A DNA stretch of 45,811 bases, from assembly GCA_944389085.1 (NCBI GenBank), contig CALXLB010000025.1, forward strand, positions 1 to 45,811. Reading direction: 5' to 3'. Positions 33,784 through 42,205 of this stretch are shown in pieces. The position numbers and the translations under genes were made by a program. Position 1 is the first letter of the stretch. Each line of letters starts with the position of its first letter. The notes beneath the pieces are model-generated. The model was not told the origin of the DNA. It searched no databases and was given only the letters and a program-made list of their open reading frames with translations. Source of the DNA: an uncultured Spirochaetaceae bacterium (lineage in GTDB: Bacteria; Spirochaetota; Spirochaetia; Sphaerochaetales; Sphaerochaetaceae).

Positions 33784-34635
33784 TTATTCGGATTGAATCT
33801 CCCTTGCATTAAGTGAGGGAGATTTTTCTCTCACCTGGATTCTTATTCTGTTTACCGGTATTGAGGAATTGCTGTCTGTGAATCCTGGAAGCATATACTC
33901 CTCATAAGAATCAGAGATAGCCTCAAAGCCTTTTTCTTCTATTTTGTTCAGGAGCTTATCATAAGCTTTTCCGAAATCATAATTTGGCAGTGATGTATAT
34001 ATAGCTGCATAGATTCCCGATGGTATGATTGTATTTTCTGTTCCTTTCCCTATGACGAAAATGCTTTTTGTATTCAGATAATTTCCTTTTTTTATATCCT
34101 CAAGCTGAACACTTGAACCTTGATTCAGCATTTCGGATTTCACATTTCTTTCTCCAAGTGTCAGGAGAAGCCTGTTCCAGTCCTCATCCGTTATATTCCC
34201 ATTGTTATCTGATGTTCTGCATTCGATTATCGGAGTCTGTTCGAAGTATTTTATTACCACATCTCCTTCGTTTCTGCCGCAGGAGTCTTTTATAAGTGAA
34301 ATAAGATCAATGACTGAATTCCTTGTCCGTTCAAGTTCTGCGATTCTTTTATCAAGGTGATTCTTTTCCATACAGAACATAGAAATAATATTTCCGATAT
34401 CATTTGCATTGAAGAATTCCCTTATACCTGAAATAGGAATACCGATATTTCTGAGTGTGATGATTGTTCCGAATATTCCAAACTGATCAGCTGAGTAATA
34501 TCTGTATCCGTTGCTTTTCCTGATTATCGGGGAAAATAAACCTATTTTGTCATAAAAGAACAATGTATCTTTCTTTACATCGAAAAATGCTGCGAATTCC
34601 CCTGTTGTATAAAGCTTCCTGTGTTCTCTATCCAT
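33784..34635 (-). CDS. MerR-family regulator with effector-binding domain (BmrR-like)
   Basis: 283 aa. The N-terminal MerR winged helix (LYTTGEFAAFFDVKKDTLFFYDKIGLF-type, then NGYRYYSADQF) is followed by a coiled-coil helix (about 85-120) and a GyrI-like effector domain (about 125-275) that ends in basic residues. Proteins of this layout bind hydrophobic drugs and twist an over-long promoter into activity. It is divergent from a MATE exporter, its likely target. TATAGT ends 7 nt before its ATG, so its own message is probably leaderless and its -10 lies in the shared operator. Confidence 0.88.
   Translation of the reverse strand: MDREHRKLYTTGEFAAFFDVKKDTLFFYDKIGLFSPIIRKSNGYRYYSADQFGIFGTIITLRNIGIPISGIREFFNANDIGNIISMFCMEKNHLDKRIAELERTRNSVIDLISLIKDSCGRNEGDVVIKYFEQTPIIECRTSDNNGNITDEDWNRLLLTLGERNVKSEMLNQGSSVQLEDIKKGNYLNTKSIFVIGKGTENTIIPSGIYAAIYTSLPNYDFGKAYDKLLNKIEEKGFEAISDSYEEYMLPGFTDSNSSIPVNRIRIQVREKSPSLNAREIQSE
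33796..33827 (+). terminator. rbr terminator embedded in the merR-family gene
   Basis: AATCTCCCT (33796-33804), 11-nt loop, AGGGAGATT (33816-33824) and TTT. It lies 13 bp past the rbr stop and within the 3' coding end of the opposite gene. Confidence 0.75.
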
Positions 34636-34639
34636 ATTC

Positions 34640-34663
34640 TTGACTATAGAGTAACTCTATAGT
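34640..34663. promoter_or_regulatory. MerR-type operator between merR and MATE genes
   Basis: A perfect 10-1-10 palindrome (34643-34663; arms ACTATAGAGT and ACTCTATAGT) starts inside a rightward TTGACT -35 (34640-34645). It also contains the leftward -10 TATAGT (34643-34648). A dyad just downstream of a -35 is the standard MerR arrangement. Confidence 0.7.
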
Positions 34664-34692
34664 TTTTCATAGAGTACCGGAGGAAACTGAAT

Positions 34693-36057
34693 ATGCCATC
34701 GGATAATGCCGAGAAGCTGTTTATTGGAACCAAACCGGTACATTTGTTTTTCAAAGCTGCTATTCCTGGAGCTTTGGGTATGCTTGCTTCATCGCTTTAC
34801 TATCTTCTGGAAGGGATTCTTGTAGGAAGGATATTGGGTCCGGAACCTTTTGCAGCAGTTAATCTGGCTATGCCTTTTGTAATCATAAACTTTGCTGTCT
34901 CCGATATGATCGGAGTAGGTTCATCTGTCCCAATTGCTATAAGCCTGGGCAGGGGGAATAAAAAAGAAGCAGATAGTATCTTCAGTGCAGCAATAGTGAT
35001 GATTTTCGTCTCAGGTATCATAACAGGAGGCCTTCTTTTCATTTCAGCACCATCTCTTTTCAGGATGATGGGAGCTGATGAGAATCTCATTCCATATGCT
35101 GTTGATTATCTGAGAACATATGCCTGTTTCTCCCCATTCACGACAATGGTCTTCGCAATGGATAATTATCTGAGAATATGCGGGAAGATCAAAGGTTCTC
35201 TGATCATGAATATTGCAATGGCAGCATGTTCTGTTGTCTTTGAAGTGTTCTTCCTCATAATCCTGAAAGGAGGAATTGCTTCTGCCGCTCTTGGAACCTG
35301 CGTTGGAATGAGCACTGCAGCTCTTACGGTTCTTTCCATTTTCATAAGTGGAAAGCTTGATCTCCGTTTCAAGAAACCTGTTTTCCACTTCAGATTGATA
35401 AAGACAATAGTCTCCTGTGGTCTCCCTACATTCCTTTCCAATGTTTCAGGGAGGATAATCTCAATTCTGATGAATGTTATCCTTCTTTCTCTTGGAGGTG
35501 CTGATGCAGTCAGTGTCTATGGAATCATAATGGCGGTTGATGGACTTGTGATGCCACTGCTGTATGGTACATGTGATTCGCTGCAGCCTTCTGTAGGCTA
35601 TAACTGGGGAGCACGGCGTTTTGACAGAGTTGTAGCCATAGAGCGATGCTGCTTCACAGCAGGTGCTGTCGTTTCAATAGTATTGGGAGCTGTGATGTTT
35701 TTCTTCCCGGACTTTGCCATAACAATGTTTGTTGAAGGAGAAAATAGTATAGGTATCCATACTCTGGGGATATCTGCAGTAAGGTTGGCTTCAACAGCGT
35801 ATGTAGTAAGATGGATAGCTGTCTGTACGCAGTGTTTCATGTCAGCAATCAGCAAGCCAGGATTTGCAGCGGCAATAAGCGTTTCCGCAGCTTTTGTCTT
35901 TCCTTTGATTCTCATCATTGCCCTTTACCCTATAGGACTTGATGGCATATGGCTAAATCTGCCCGGAACTGCATTGTTTACAGCTATTCTTGCCTTGCTG
36001 ATACTCACAAGATGTAAAAGCATTATCAGGAATGAGAAGAAGAAAACAATCTCTTGA
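34693..36057 (+). CDS. MATE-family multidrug efflux transporter
   Basis: 454 aa with about twelve hydrophobic segments in two homologous halves. The first half begins with LFFKAAIPGALGMLASSLYYLLEGILVGRILG and contains the ISLGRGNKKEAD loop. The second half begins near LIKTIVSCGLPTFLSNVSGR and contains SVGYNWGARRFDR. MATE proteins export cationic drugs in exchange for Na+ or H+. GGAGG precedes the ATG by 9 nt. It is divergent from a BmrR-like regulator. Its 3' end overlaps the convergent pfkB by 32 bp. Confidence 0.92.
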   Translation: MPSDNAEKLFIGTKPVHLFFKAAIPGALGMLASSLYYLLEGILVGRILGPEPFAAVNLAMPFVIINFAVSDMIGVGSSVPIAISLGRGNKKEADSIFSAAIVMIFVSGIITGGLLFISAPSLFRMMGADENLIPYAVDYLRTYACFSPFTTMVFAMDNYLRICGKIKGSLIMNIAMAACSVVFEVFFLIILKGGIASAALGTCVGMSTAALTVLSIFISGKLDLRFKKPVFHFRLIKTIVSCGLPTFLSNVSGRIISILMNVILLSLGGADAVSVYGIIMAVDGLVMPLLYGTCDSLQPSVGYNWGARRFDRVVAIERCCFTAGAVVSIVLGAVMFFFPDFAITMFVEGENSIGIHTLGISAVRLASTAYVVRWIAVCTQCFMSAISKPGFAAAISVSAAFVFPLILIIALYPIGLDGIWLNLPGTALFTAILALLILTRCKSIIRNEKKKTIS

Positions 36058-37027
36058 TTTCTTCAGATAGCTCTTTTGCCTTTTCTTTTGTGAATTGTGC
36101 ACCCATTACAGTGATTATCTCACCAGCAAGGAATGAGGCTATTCTTCCAGAATCTTCGGGGGAATAGCCTTTCATATATCCATATAGAAAACCAGCTGCA
36201 TATGTATCTCCGGCTCCTGTTGTATCGACAGGCTTTGTTGTTCCGTATAGAGGTATTCTTGTAATTTTGCCTTGATTGGAGACGTATGAACCATTCTTTC
36301 CATCTTTGACGATTGCAATCTGGCAGAGCCTACCCATAGAACGGCAGCACTCATAAGCATCATAATTGTTTGATAGGAATCTTGCTTCTTCGCTGTTTGC
36401 CAGAACGATATCACAATGATTCTTGAGCAGTTCCATGAAATCTGATCTGTACCGGCCTACTGCAAAAGGATCTGCAAGGTCAAAAGCCACCTTTATATTA
36501 TGTTCCTTTGCTATTTCCAGTGCTTTTCTTACAGCCCGTTTCTGAGATTCTGTATCCCACATATATCCAGTGAAATAGAAGAGGGAGGCATTTCTTATAC
36601 TGTCCTCATTCACTTCAGGTTCATCGAAAAGCCTGTTTGCCCCCAGAAATGTATTCATAGTCCTTTCTCTGTCAGGAGTCAGTAGAATTATAGAAGTACC
36701 AGTTGCAGCATGATAAGTCCTTGTCTCATCTTTCACTCCAGCTTCCCTGAGTCTTGAACGATACATCTCTCCATATTCGTCGTAGCCGACTCCTCCTGCC
36801 AGAGTTGTATCTATGCCAAGCATTTTCAGAGTCACCATAGTATTCGGGCATGACCCTCCGCAGGAGATATTCTTATTCTTATCCTTTATTCTATTGAGAA
36901 TACCTGATCTTCTTTCCTCATCTACAAGAAGCATTGTGCCTTTATGGAGAGAGAGACACTCTAAGTCGTTATCATCAGCATAGCAGAGAAAATCAATCAG
37001 AGGATTACCAATTCCATAGACTGTCAT
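36026..37027 (-). CDS. PfkB-family kinase (adenosine kinase/ribokinase-like)
   Basis: 333 aa from ATG 37027 (MTVYGIGNPLIDFL). The N-terminal substrate lid, the GGSCPNTMVTLKMLG motif and the C-terminal TTGAGDTYAAGFLYGYMKG (catalytic Asp, anion hole) define the family. The layout resembles adenosine kinases and related sugar kinases more than fructokinases, but the substrate cannot be set from sequence alone. TATACT ends 6 nt before the ATG with no Shine-Dalgarno. An upstream extension to 37078 is rejected because it would start inside the promoter. Confidence 0.9.
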   Translation of the reverse strand: MTVYGIGNPLIDFLCYADDNDLECLSLHKGTMLLVDEERRSGILNRIKDKNKNISCGGSCPNTMVTLKMLGIDTTLAGGVGYDEYGEMYRSRLREAGVKDETRTYHAATGTSIILLTPDRERTMNTFLGANRLFDEPEVNEDSIRNASLFYFTGYMWDTESQKRAVRKALEIAKEHNIKVAFDLADPFAVGRYRSDFMELLKNHCDIVLANSEEARFLSNNYDAYECCRSMGRLCQIAIVKDGKNGSYVSNQGKITRIPLYGTTKPVDTTGAGDTYAAGFLYGYMKGYSPEDSGRIASFLAGEIITVMGAQFTKEKAKELSEEIKRLFSSSHS

Positions 37028-37033
37028 AGCTTG

Positions 37034-37039
37034 AGTATA
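37034..37039 (-). promoter_or_regulatory. -10 element of the PfkB-family gene (leaderless)
   Basis: Read leftward, TATACT is 6 nt before ATG 37027. No good -35 was seen. Confidence 0.5.
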
Positions 37040-37070
37040 GAATGATTTTCCCACATACGCTATATGTAGG

Positions 37071-37341
37071 TTTTCCACAGGTTTTCCACACCCCTGTGGA
37101 TTTGATGTGGAAAAATGTGGAAATGTCTGTTTCTGAGTTATTTTATGGACAGTATTCTTTTAAGTGTAATTTAAACATAATTATTTATAATATATAAAAA
37201 TAAAAATTCCAATTAACGCGTCAATAACATAAGATTTATATTACTTTTATTTTGATTTAATGGGTGTGGAAAAGTCATTTTAAACCATTTTTCCCCATAG
37301 TTTTCCACAGGTTTTCCACAGGTGGACAAAAGTTATCCACA
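37071..37341. other. Second DnaA-box array
   Basis: Left group: TTTTCCACA at 37071 and 37082, TGTGGATTT at 37095, TGTGGAAAA at 37106 and TGTGGAAAT at 37116. Right group: TGTGGAAAA at 37265, TTTTCCACA at 37301 and 37312, and a perfect TTATCCACA at 37333-37341. Neighbouring boxes are 10-11 bp apart, one helical turn. A very AT-rich core (about 37135-37260) separates the groups. It is about 10 kb from oriC. Confidence 0.7.
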
Positions 37342-37469
37342 ACGGTCTAATTAACAGTCTTTACAGTAATTAGCTTTGAAGAGATGAAAATAGGTCAGGA
37401 CAATGGTCCAGTACACCGTAGTGTTTTAAATAAAGATCTTTATTAGATTTTTCCCCTGTGGGATTTTAG

Positions 37470-37714
37470 GACCAGTGAATCTGGTGATGATGACATACGG
37501 AACAGGTTCTCAATAAGAAAAACCGTTCCTGATACCGATACAAGTGGAGAAGGATATATCTCGCATCGGAAAAAACATAGATGATTTTGTTCTCTCTTTG
37601 CTTTCTGGAAGATCTTTCATGCTGAATGCATATGAATCTGGTAAAGCTGTCAGGATTGTGAATGCAATCTACAGAAGTTCTGCTTCCGGGAAATCCATAT
37701 TCATAGATGAATGA
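37470..37714 (+). pseudogene. Decayed remnant of a Gfo/Idh/MocA-type oxidoreductase C-terminus
   Basis: On the + strand, fragments in shifted frames read VMMTYGTG, then IRKTVPDTDTSGEG, then DISRIGKNIDDFVLSLLSG followed by ESGKAVRIVNAIYRSSASGK, ending at TGA 37714. The last piece matches the pattern of Gfo/Idh/MocA C-termini (a DFV..I..G helix, then a DG.RA..IV.AIY.SA.TGK motif). No N-terminal Rossmann half is present. At least two frame changes mark it as dead. Confidence 0.45.
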
Positions 37715-37728
37715 TTTTCTTTCTGGGA

Positions 37729-38745
37729 TTATTTTCTCAATCCTTGAAAATATAATTCAGCTTCAGAGAAGAGCTGACGCACATTGCCTGGATAGTTGTG
37801 GATGAACCTAGAATAATTTATGCTGCTGATTTTATAGCCTTTGCGTTTGATATAACTTTCCAGAAGTTCTGGTATATCTTCCATATGATCTTCCAGTTTT
37901 GGCATATCTATGATAATTCCGCTGATACGGAAGTAGAAATCCTTTCTTATTCTTTTCTCTTTGATCATTGTTTCCAATGGGATGTTTGAAGCGGAGATCA
38001 GACGGAAAGATGTCTTGAGAGTTTTATCGGAACCGACTTTTCTGAATTCTCCCGAATCAAGGACGCGCAACAGCATTGATTGAATTGAAAGAGGAAGATC
38101 CTGTATCTCATCAAGGAATAAAGAACTTCCATTTGCAGAAGATAGAAGTCCTGTTCTTTCCTTTTTTGCATTTGTGAAAGCTCCTTCTACATGACCGAAC
38201 AGTTCGCTTTCTGCAATATTTTCCGTGATGCAGCTGCAGCTTTCCGTTACCATTTCTTTATTTATGCCAGATAGTGTATGGATGGTTTTGGCGACCAATG
38301 TCTTTCCCGTTCCAGTGTCTCCGATAATGAGAACCGGAAGAGAAGAACTGCTGGCGAGCAGTATTTTGTCTCTTATGCTTTTCATGATCGCAGAACTTCC
38401 TGCAAGAAAAGAGGCAAGTTCTTCTTTTATATTTCCAGAAGCCTGCTGAACTGCATTTCTCAGCTCATATGGAGAAAATCCTTCTTTCAGCGTGATTACA
38501 TCATGATAGAATTTAAGCTTTGAATCATCTGGAAGGAGGGCGATGACTGAATAACCGTTTTTTGCTAGGTTGTCGATGCTGTCTTTGTAATCATCTGTAC
38601 CTTTTGCCAGTATGATGTCATCAGAAGAGACTTCTGCATTTCTTAATCTCTGATAAGTCGTACAATTAATGAAATTCTCATTTCTTAAAACAGTCTGGAT
38701 GCGCTCTGAAAGTGATTTCTCTAAAGCGAATGTATAATATTTCAT
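37729..38745 (-). CDS. Sigma-54-activator-type AAA+ protein lacking an HTH domain
   Basis: 338 aa, with GGGGGAG 5 nt before the ATG. Residues 1-110 look like a degenerate receiver without an obvious phospho-Asp pocket. The sigma-54 interaction domain follows: Walker A GDTGTGKT (142-149), ELFGHVEGAFTNA with the loop GAFTNA (188-193) in place of GAFTGA, and Walker B LFLDEI (209-214). FRLISASN and YPGNVRQL come later. The protein ends about 10 residues after YPGNVRQL, so the Fis-type DNA-binding domain is absent. It could act from solution like FlgR/CtcC-type activators, or have a non-sigma-54 role. Confidence 0.85.
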   Translation of the reverse strand: MKYYTFALEKSLSERIQTVLRNENFINCTTYQRLRNAEVSSDDIILAKGTDDYKDSIDNLAKNGYSVIALLPDDSKLKFYHDVITLKEGFSPYELRNAVQQASGNIKEELASFLAGSSAIMKSIRDKILLASSSSLPVLIIGDTGTGKTLVAKTIHTLSGINKEMVTESCSCITENIAESELFGHVEGAFTNAKKERTGLLSSANGSSLFLDEIQDLPLSIQSMLLRVLDSGEFRKVGSDKTLKTSFRLISASNIPLETMIKEKRIRKDFYFRISGIIIDMPKLEDHMEDIPELLESYIKRKGYKISSINYSRFIHNYPGNVRQLFSEAELYFQGLRK

Positions 38746-38859
38746 TGAAACTCCCCCTTTTTGCCTGCAGAGTTCATTGCAAACGATTTATTTGAAAAAC
38801 AAAAGATATGAATTCTGATTTAAGACAGATGTAACAGCATAAAGACTGAAGTGTTGATT

Positions 38860-38883
38860 TTGTTATTATTTATAATATAACAA
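38860..38883. promoter_or_regulatory. Inverted repeat upstream of the AAA+ gene
   Basis: TTGTTAT (38860-38866), 10 bp, ATAACAA (38877-38883) in the 218-bp gap between the AAA+ gene and rsmE. It is AT-rich with TATAAT-like sequence inside. Operator or promoter function is only suggested by position. Confidence 0.3.
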
Positions 38884-38963
38884 ATAACATTCAAGCCTGA
38901 GGCGTGCTTAAAATATATTTTCCGATCGGGGTGATGGAAGCTGGAATGACAGTTTTTCGGATA

Positions 38964-39698
38964 TCAGTTTTGCAATATTGCCTGTATTGCTGAAGCTGTA
39001 TAGATAGCTGCGGTCTCTGCTCTGAGGATATTCGTGTTCAGAAGTACAGGAACAGCTCCTCTGTCTATAGCATTATTGCATTCAGCATCTGAGAAACCAC
39101 CTTCTGGTCCTATCATCATTGATATATTTGTATTTATATCTGCTTCTGATAATGCCTCAGAGAGGCTTTTTGTCCGTTCTAATGTATCCTGATGGAGAAT
39201 TAAAGTGAGATTATCCATCATGGTAAGCGCAGTTGCAAAATCAACAGGACCATCGAGAGATGGTGCTTTGCTTCCGGATTGCTGTACTGCTTCACCTATA
39301 ATAGCTCTGATTCTTTCCATTTCATGCTGAGACAGGGGAGATTGGGTGAAGTCTGTTTCCATCAGGACAATCCGGGATACTCCGATTTCTGTAAGTGCAC
39401 GGACCTGGATTTCGTTCTTTTTTCCTTTTAGTACAGAAATAAATGCCGTAAGCTGCACAAAGGGACCACGATATGATGAAAGAGAATCAAGGAGCGTTTC
39501 TTCCGGCCTTTCTGTACTTTCCAGTGTCATGGAATCCTCATTGAAAAGGAAAGCTTTATAATAATTATTCTGGCTGTCTTTAGCGGTGAATACATCATTC
39601 ACGTTTAACCGCAGGACACGGAAAAGATAGTTTTTCTCTTTGCTTGTGAGATGATAAACACCTCTTTCGTTCTCATGTTTGAGAAGGAATACTCTCAT
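38964..39698 (-). CDS. rsmE: 16S rRNA (uracil-1498-N3)-methyltransferase
   Basis: 244 aa, full length. It methylates U1498 of 16S rRNA using SAM. The N-terminal PUA-like part (HLTSKEKNYLFRVLRLNVNDVFTA) is followed by a SPOUT domain with QVRALTEIGVSRIVLMET, SKAPSLDG (a divergent form of the usual motif) and the knot sequence IGPEGGFSDAE plus LRAETA. It starts inside the 3' end of ctp (26-bp overlap) with GGAGG upstream, so the two are co-transcribed. Confidence 0.95.
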   Translation of the reverse strand: MRVFLLKHENERGVYHLTSKEKNYLFRVLRLNVNDVFTAKDSQNNYYKAFLFNEDSMTLESTERPEETLLDSLSSYRGPFVQLTAFISVLKGKKNEIQVRALTEIGVSRIVLMETDFTQSPLSQHEMERIRAIIGEAVQQSGSKAPSLDGPVDFATALTMMDNLTLILHQDTLERTKSLSEALSEADINTNISMMIGPEGGFSDAECNNAIDRGAVPVLLNTNILRAETAAIYTASAIQAILQN

Positions 39699-41118
39699 TC
39701 ATCGCCTCCAGAGCAGCAGTGATATATGGATCGAACCAGATATCTGCGACAGGTCTTTCATCATAATCCATTGCATAGAGATATTCATTGCGTATAAGTA
39801 TCTTCAGCAAATCCTCAGGTACGCCGCTTTCAGTATTTTCATCTGCAAAGTTCTCTATATTTTCCTTTGTGTATCCTGGATGGGATTCTATATAAGATGT
39901 GAATCTGTCCTCTTCCATGAAAGTCTCAAAAGCTTCCATTTCCTCATCTGTATATTCTTTTTCTTCCACAAGAATATCAGGAGTAATACCTACTTCATGG
40001 ATGTCGTTACCTGTTGGAGTATAGAAATGACCTGTCGTAATCTGCACAAATCCTCCCCGGTAAGGCCTTATTTCCTGTGAGATTCCCTTTCCGAATGTCT
40101 GGCTCCCAAGAACAGTCGCTCTGCCATTATCTTTCAAAGCGCCTGTAAGGATTTCACTTGAAGAGGCAGTTCCGCCATTGACAATCAAAAGCAATGGCAT
40201 TGTTTCCGGAACAAGGATCTCAGGATCAGCATATATAACGGACTCAGACCGTCCTGAAGCCGGTTTGTATTTTGTTTCCATCATCTCTCCGCCGGAAAGA
40301 AATAGATCTGCTGTCTCCAGAGCGCTTTGTACAGTCCCTCCGCCGTTGTTTCTTAAATCTATAATCAGTTTTTCAGCTCCTTCTGAAAGAAGCTTTTCGA
40401 TATCATGGGTAACGGATTCTCCTGTAGTCAGTGAGAATGTGTATATGGCGATATAGCCAATTTCATCTGTGAGCATTCCGGAGACTGTGGATGGAGTTGT
40501 GACAATTTCCGGCTGTAGGGTGATATCGAATACAGCAGTTCCTCTGTGTACTGTCAGCGTTATATCATCTCCTATATGCCCTTTCATCATGTCAGATGCT
40601 TCTGTGGCTGTCATAGAGGCTACACTTTCGCCATTGATAGCACTGATCATGTCCCTTGGCCTTAATCCTGCTCTATCTGCAGGTCCGCCGGGAAATGGGG
40701 AGGCTATTATCACCATCCAGCTTTCTGGATCTTCCGGGTCTGCATATGCAGGATTCATTTTTGTCAGATATGTCCCGATGCCAATGTATTCTCCTTCTGT
40801 GTTCTCCTCGAAAGTCATGGCATTATCCGGGGTGATGTAATAAGAGTACTGATCTCCCAGGGAATCTATCATTGCGCTGATAAGATCTGTTTCCATTGAT
40901 TCTGTATCTATATCGTAGAGGAAATTATTATCAAGGTATGAGTAAAGATTTCCCAGAGAGTAGAGGATCTGTGAAATGCTTCTCGATTGAGATGCAGCCT
41001 TATCTGCTTCAAGATGGGAAGGCTGGACAGTCAAAAGCGGTGTATATTCAGGCACTCCTGCGGCGTTGAGACCAAGAAGTGCGGCCAGAAGTGCGAAGAC
41101 AGCAATAGCTTTTCTCAT
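39673..41118 (-). CDS. ctp: Carboxy-terminal processing protease (S41 family)
   Basis: 481 aa from ATG 41118. The N-terminus MRKAIAVFALLAALLGLNAAG is a signal peptide or anchor, so the enzyme is periplasmic. A PDZ domain (about 150-225) contains GPADRAGLRPRDMISAINGES. The protease core has LIIDLRNNGGG, the catalytic Ser in GTASSSEIL and the Lys in GSQTFGKGI. CtpA-type enzymes trim or degrade periplasmic proteins. An extended -10 lies 7 nt before the ATG. The longer frame to 41202 starts upstream of that promoter and is rejected. Confidence 0.94.
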   Translation of the reverse strand: MRKAIAVFALLAALLGLNAAGVPEYTPLLTVQPSHLEADKAASQSRSISQILYSLGNLYSYLDNNFLYDIDTESMETDLISAMIDSLGDQYSYYITPDNAMTFEENTEGEYIGIGTYLTKMNPAYADPEDPESWMVIIASPFPGGPADRAGLRPRDMISAINGESVASMTATEASDMMKGHIGDDITLTVHRGTAVFDITLQPEIVTTPSTVSGMLTDEIGYIAIYTFSLTTGESVTHDIEKLLSEGAEKLIIDLRNNGGGTVQSALETADLFLSGGEMMETKYKPASGRSESVIYADPEILVPETMPLLLIVNGGTASSSEILTGALKDNGRATVLGSQTFGKGISQEIRPYRGGFVQITTGHFYTPTGNDIHEVGITPDILVEEKEYTDEEMEAFETFMEEDRFTSYIESHPGYTKENIENFADENTESGVPEDLLKILIRNEYLYAMDYDERPVADIWFDPYITAALEAMNESIPSQT

Positions 41119-41125
41119 ATATGGA

Positions 41126-41134
41126 AATATATCA
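41126..41134 (-). promoter_or_regulatory. Extended -10 promoter of ctp (leaderless)
   Basis: Read leftward, TGA followed by TATATT (41126-41131), then 7 nt to ATG 41118. No Shine-Dalgarno is present. Confidence 0.6.
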
Positions 41135-41182
41135 CGCAGGGACAATGAATGCATCCGATGGAATCTTTTACTAATCATATTG

Positions 41183-41188
41183 TACACT
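41183..41188 (+). promoter_or_regulatory. -10 element of lgt (leaderless)
   Basis: TACACT lies exactly 6 nt before ATG 41195. It is about 50 bp from the divergent ctp promoter. Confidence 0.45.
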
Positions 41189-41194
41189 CTTTCT

Positions 41195-42205
41195 ATGCTC
41201 ACTCTCTTTGTAGACTATCCAAAGTGGATAGATCCCTATGTGATAAATGGTCTGCCTATACGTTGGTATGCCGTGATGTATCTAGTAGCATTTGCCGTGG
41301 CTTATGCACTCTTCAGGTATCAGTGCAAACATGACGGGTATCTGAGGATGACAAGCGATGAAAGCCAGACTTTCTTTTTTTACGGGATTCTGTTTCTTCT
41401 GGTTTTCGCCCGTCTTTTCTCAGTCTTTTTCTACAGTGACGGTTGGTATTATCTGACACATCCGTGGATGATTTTCTGGCCATTCAGGAATGGACAGTTC
41501 GTAGGTCTTCCAGGCATGAGCTATCATGGAGGTGTTGTAGGAGCACTTGTTGGTGGCATGATTTTCTGCCACTTATATAAGAAAAAGCTGCTGAGGATCA
41601 CAGATACCGTTGTCGCAGGCATTCCTCTTGGGTATACATTCGGCCGTCTTGGTAATTTCATAAATGCGGAGCTTTATGGAAGGGTCACTTCCGGCCCGTG
41701 GGGAATGGTTTTCCCTACAGCTCCTGGATTTTCAACTGACCTTGAATGGGTGAGGGAGATTGCTGATAAAATCGGTATGGCTTATACGCCGGGAAGCATA
41801 ATCAATCTTCCTCGTCATCCTTCACAGCTATATGAAGCATTATTTGAAGGGGTTATTCTATTTCTTATTCTTTGGTTTATTGTCAGACCATGGAAACTTA
41901 AGAAGAAACTGCCAGATGGGACAGTTTTTGCGTTCTATCTCATGGGGTATGGTTTCTTCCGTTTTATGATTGAATATTGCAGACAGCCTGATGCGGAGAT
42001 CGGCTATGTCATATCACTTGGTAAGGAGAGTGATAACATTGCGTTGTTCCAGTCCTTTCTTAATATCTCGAAAGGGCAGGTTTTCTGTTTTATCATGATA
42101 GCGGCAGGAGCAGTGCTTCTTGCTGTTCTTCTTTGGAGGTATCACTGTGGATATAGGGAAGAGGCTGACAGGCCTGAGAAGAGAATTAAAGGAAAGAGAA
42201 CTTGA
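41195..42205 (+). CDS. lgt: Prolipoprotein diacylglyceryl transferase
   Basis: 336 aa from ATG 41195. It attaches diacylglycerol to the lipobox cysteine of prolipoproteins, such as the OppA-like protein at 6650. Family motifs are GLPIRWYAVMYLVAF, LPGMSYHGGVVGALVG, and the signature GRLGNFINAELYGR. RHPSQLYEALFEGV follows, and several membrane segments are present. It is longer than E. coli Lgt, mainly from an insertion after the signature and a basic tail. No Shine-Dalgarno precedes the ATG. Its 3' end overlaps pepP by 59 bp. Confidence 0.95.
   Translation: MLTLFVDYPKWIDPYVINGLPIRWYAVMYLVAFAVAYALFRYQCKHDGYLRMTSDESQTFFFYGILFLLVFARLFSVFFYSDGWYYLTHPWMIFWPFRNGQFVGLPGMSYHGGVVGALVGGMIFCHLYKKKLLRITDTVVAGIPLGYTFGRLGNFINAELYGRVTSGPWGMVFPTAPGFSTDLEWVREIADKIGMAYTPGSIINLPRHPSQLYEALFEGVILFLILWFIVRPWKLKKKLPDGTVFAFYLMGYGFFRFMIEYCRQPDAEIGYVISLGKESDNIALFQSFLNISKGQVFCFIMIAAGAVLLAVLLWRYHCGYREEADRPEKRIKGKRT

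Noticed and set aside
37798..38523. Rightward frames opposite the AAA+ gene
   Set aside because: They are antisense shadows of a clear AAA+ coding sequence.
41119..41202. N-terminal extension of Ctp and a matching long start for Lgt (41066)
   Set aside because: Both extensions cross the divergent promoters. The shorter starts give a normal signal peptide for Ctp and a normal Lgt N-terminus.
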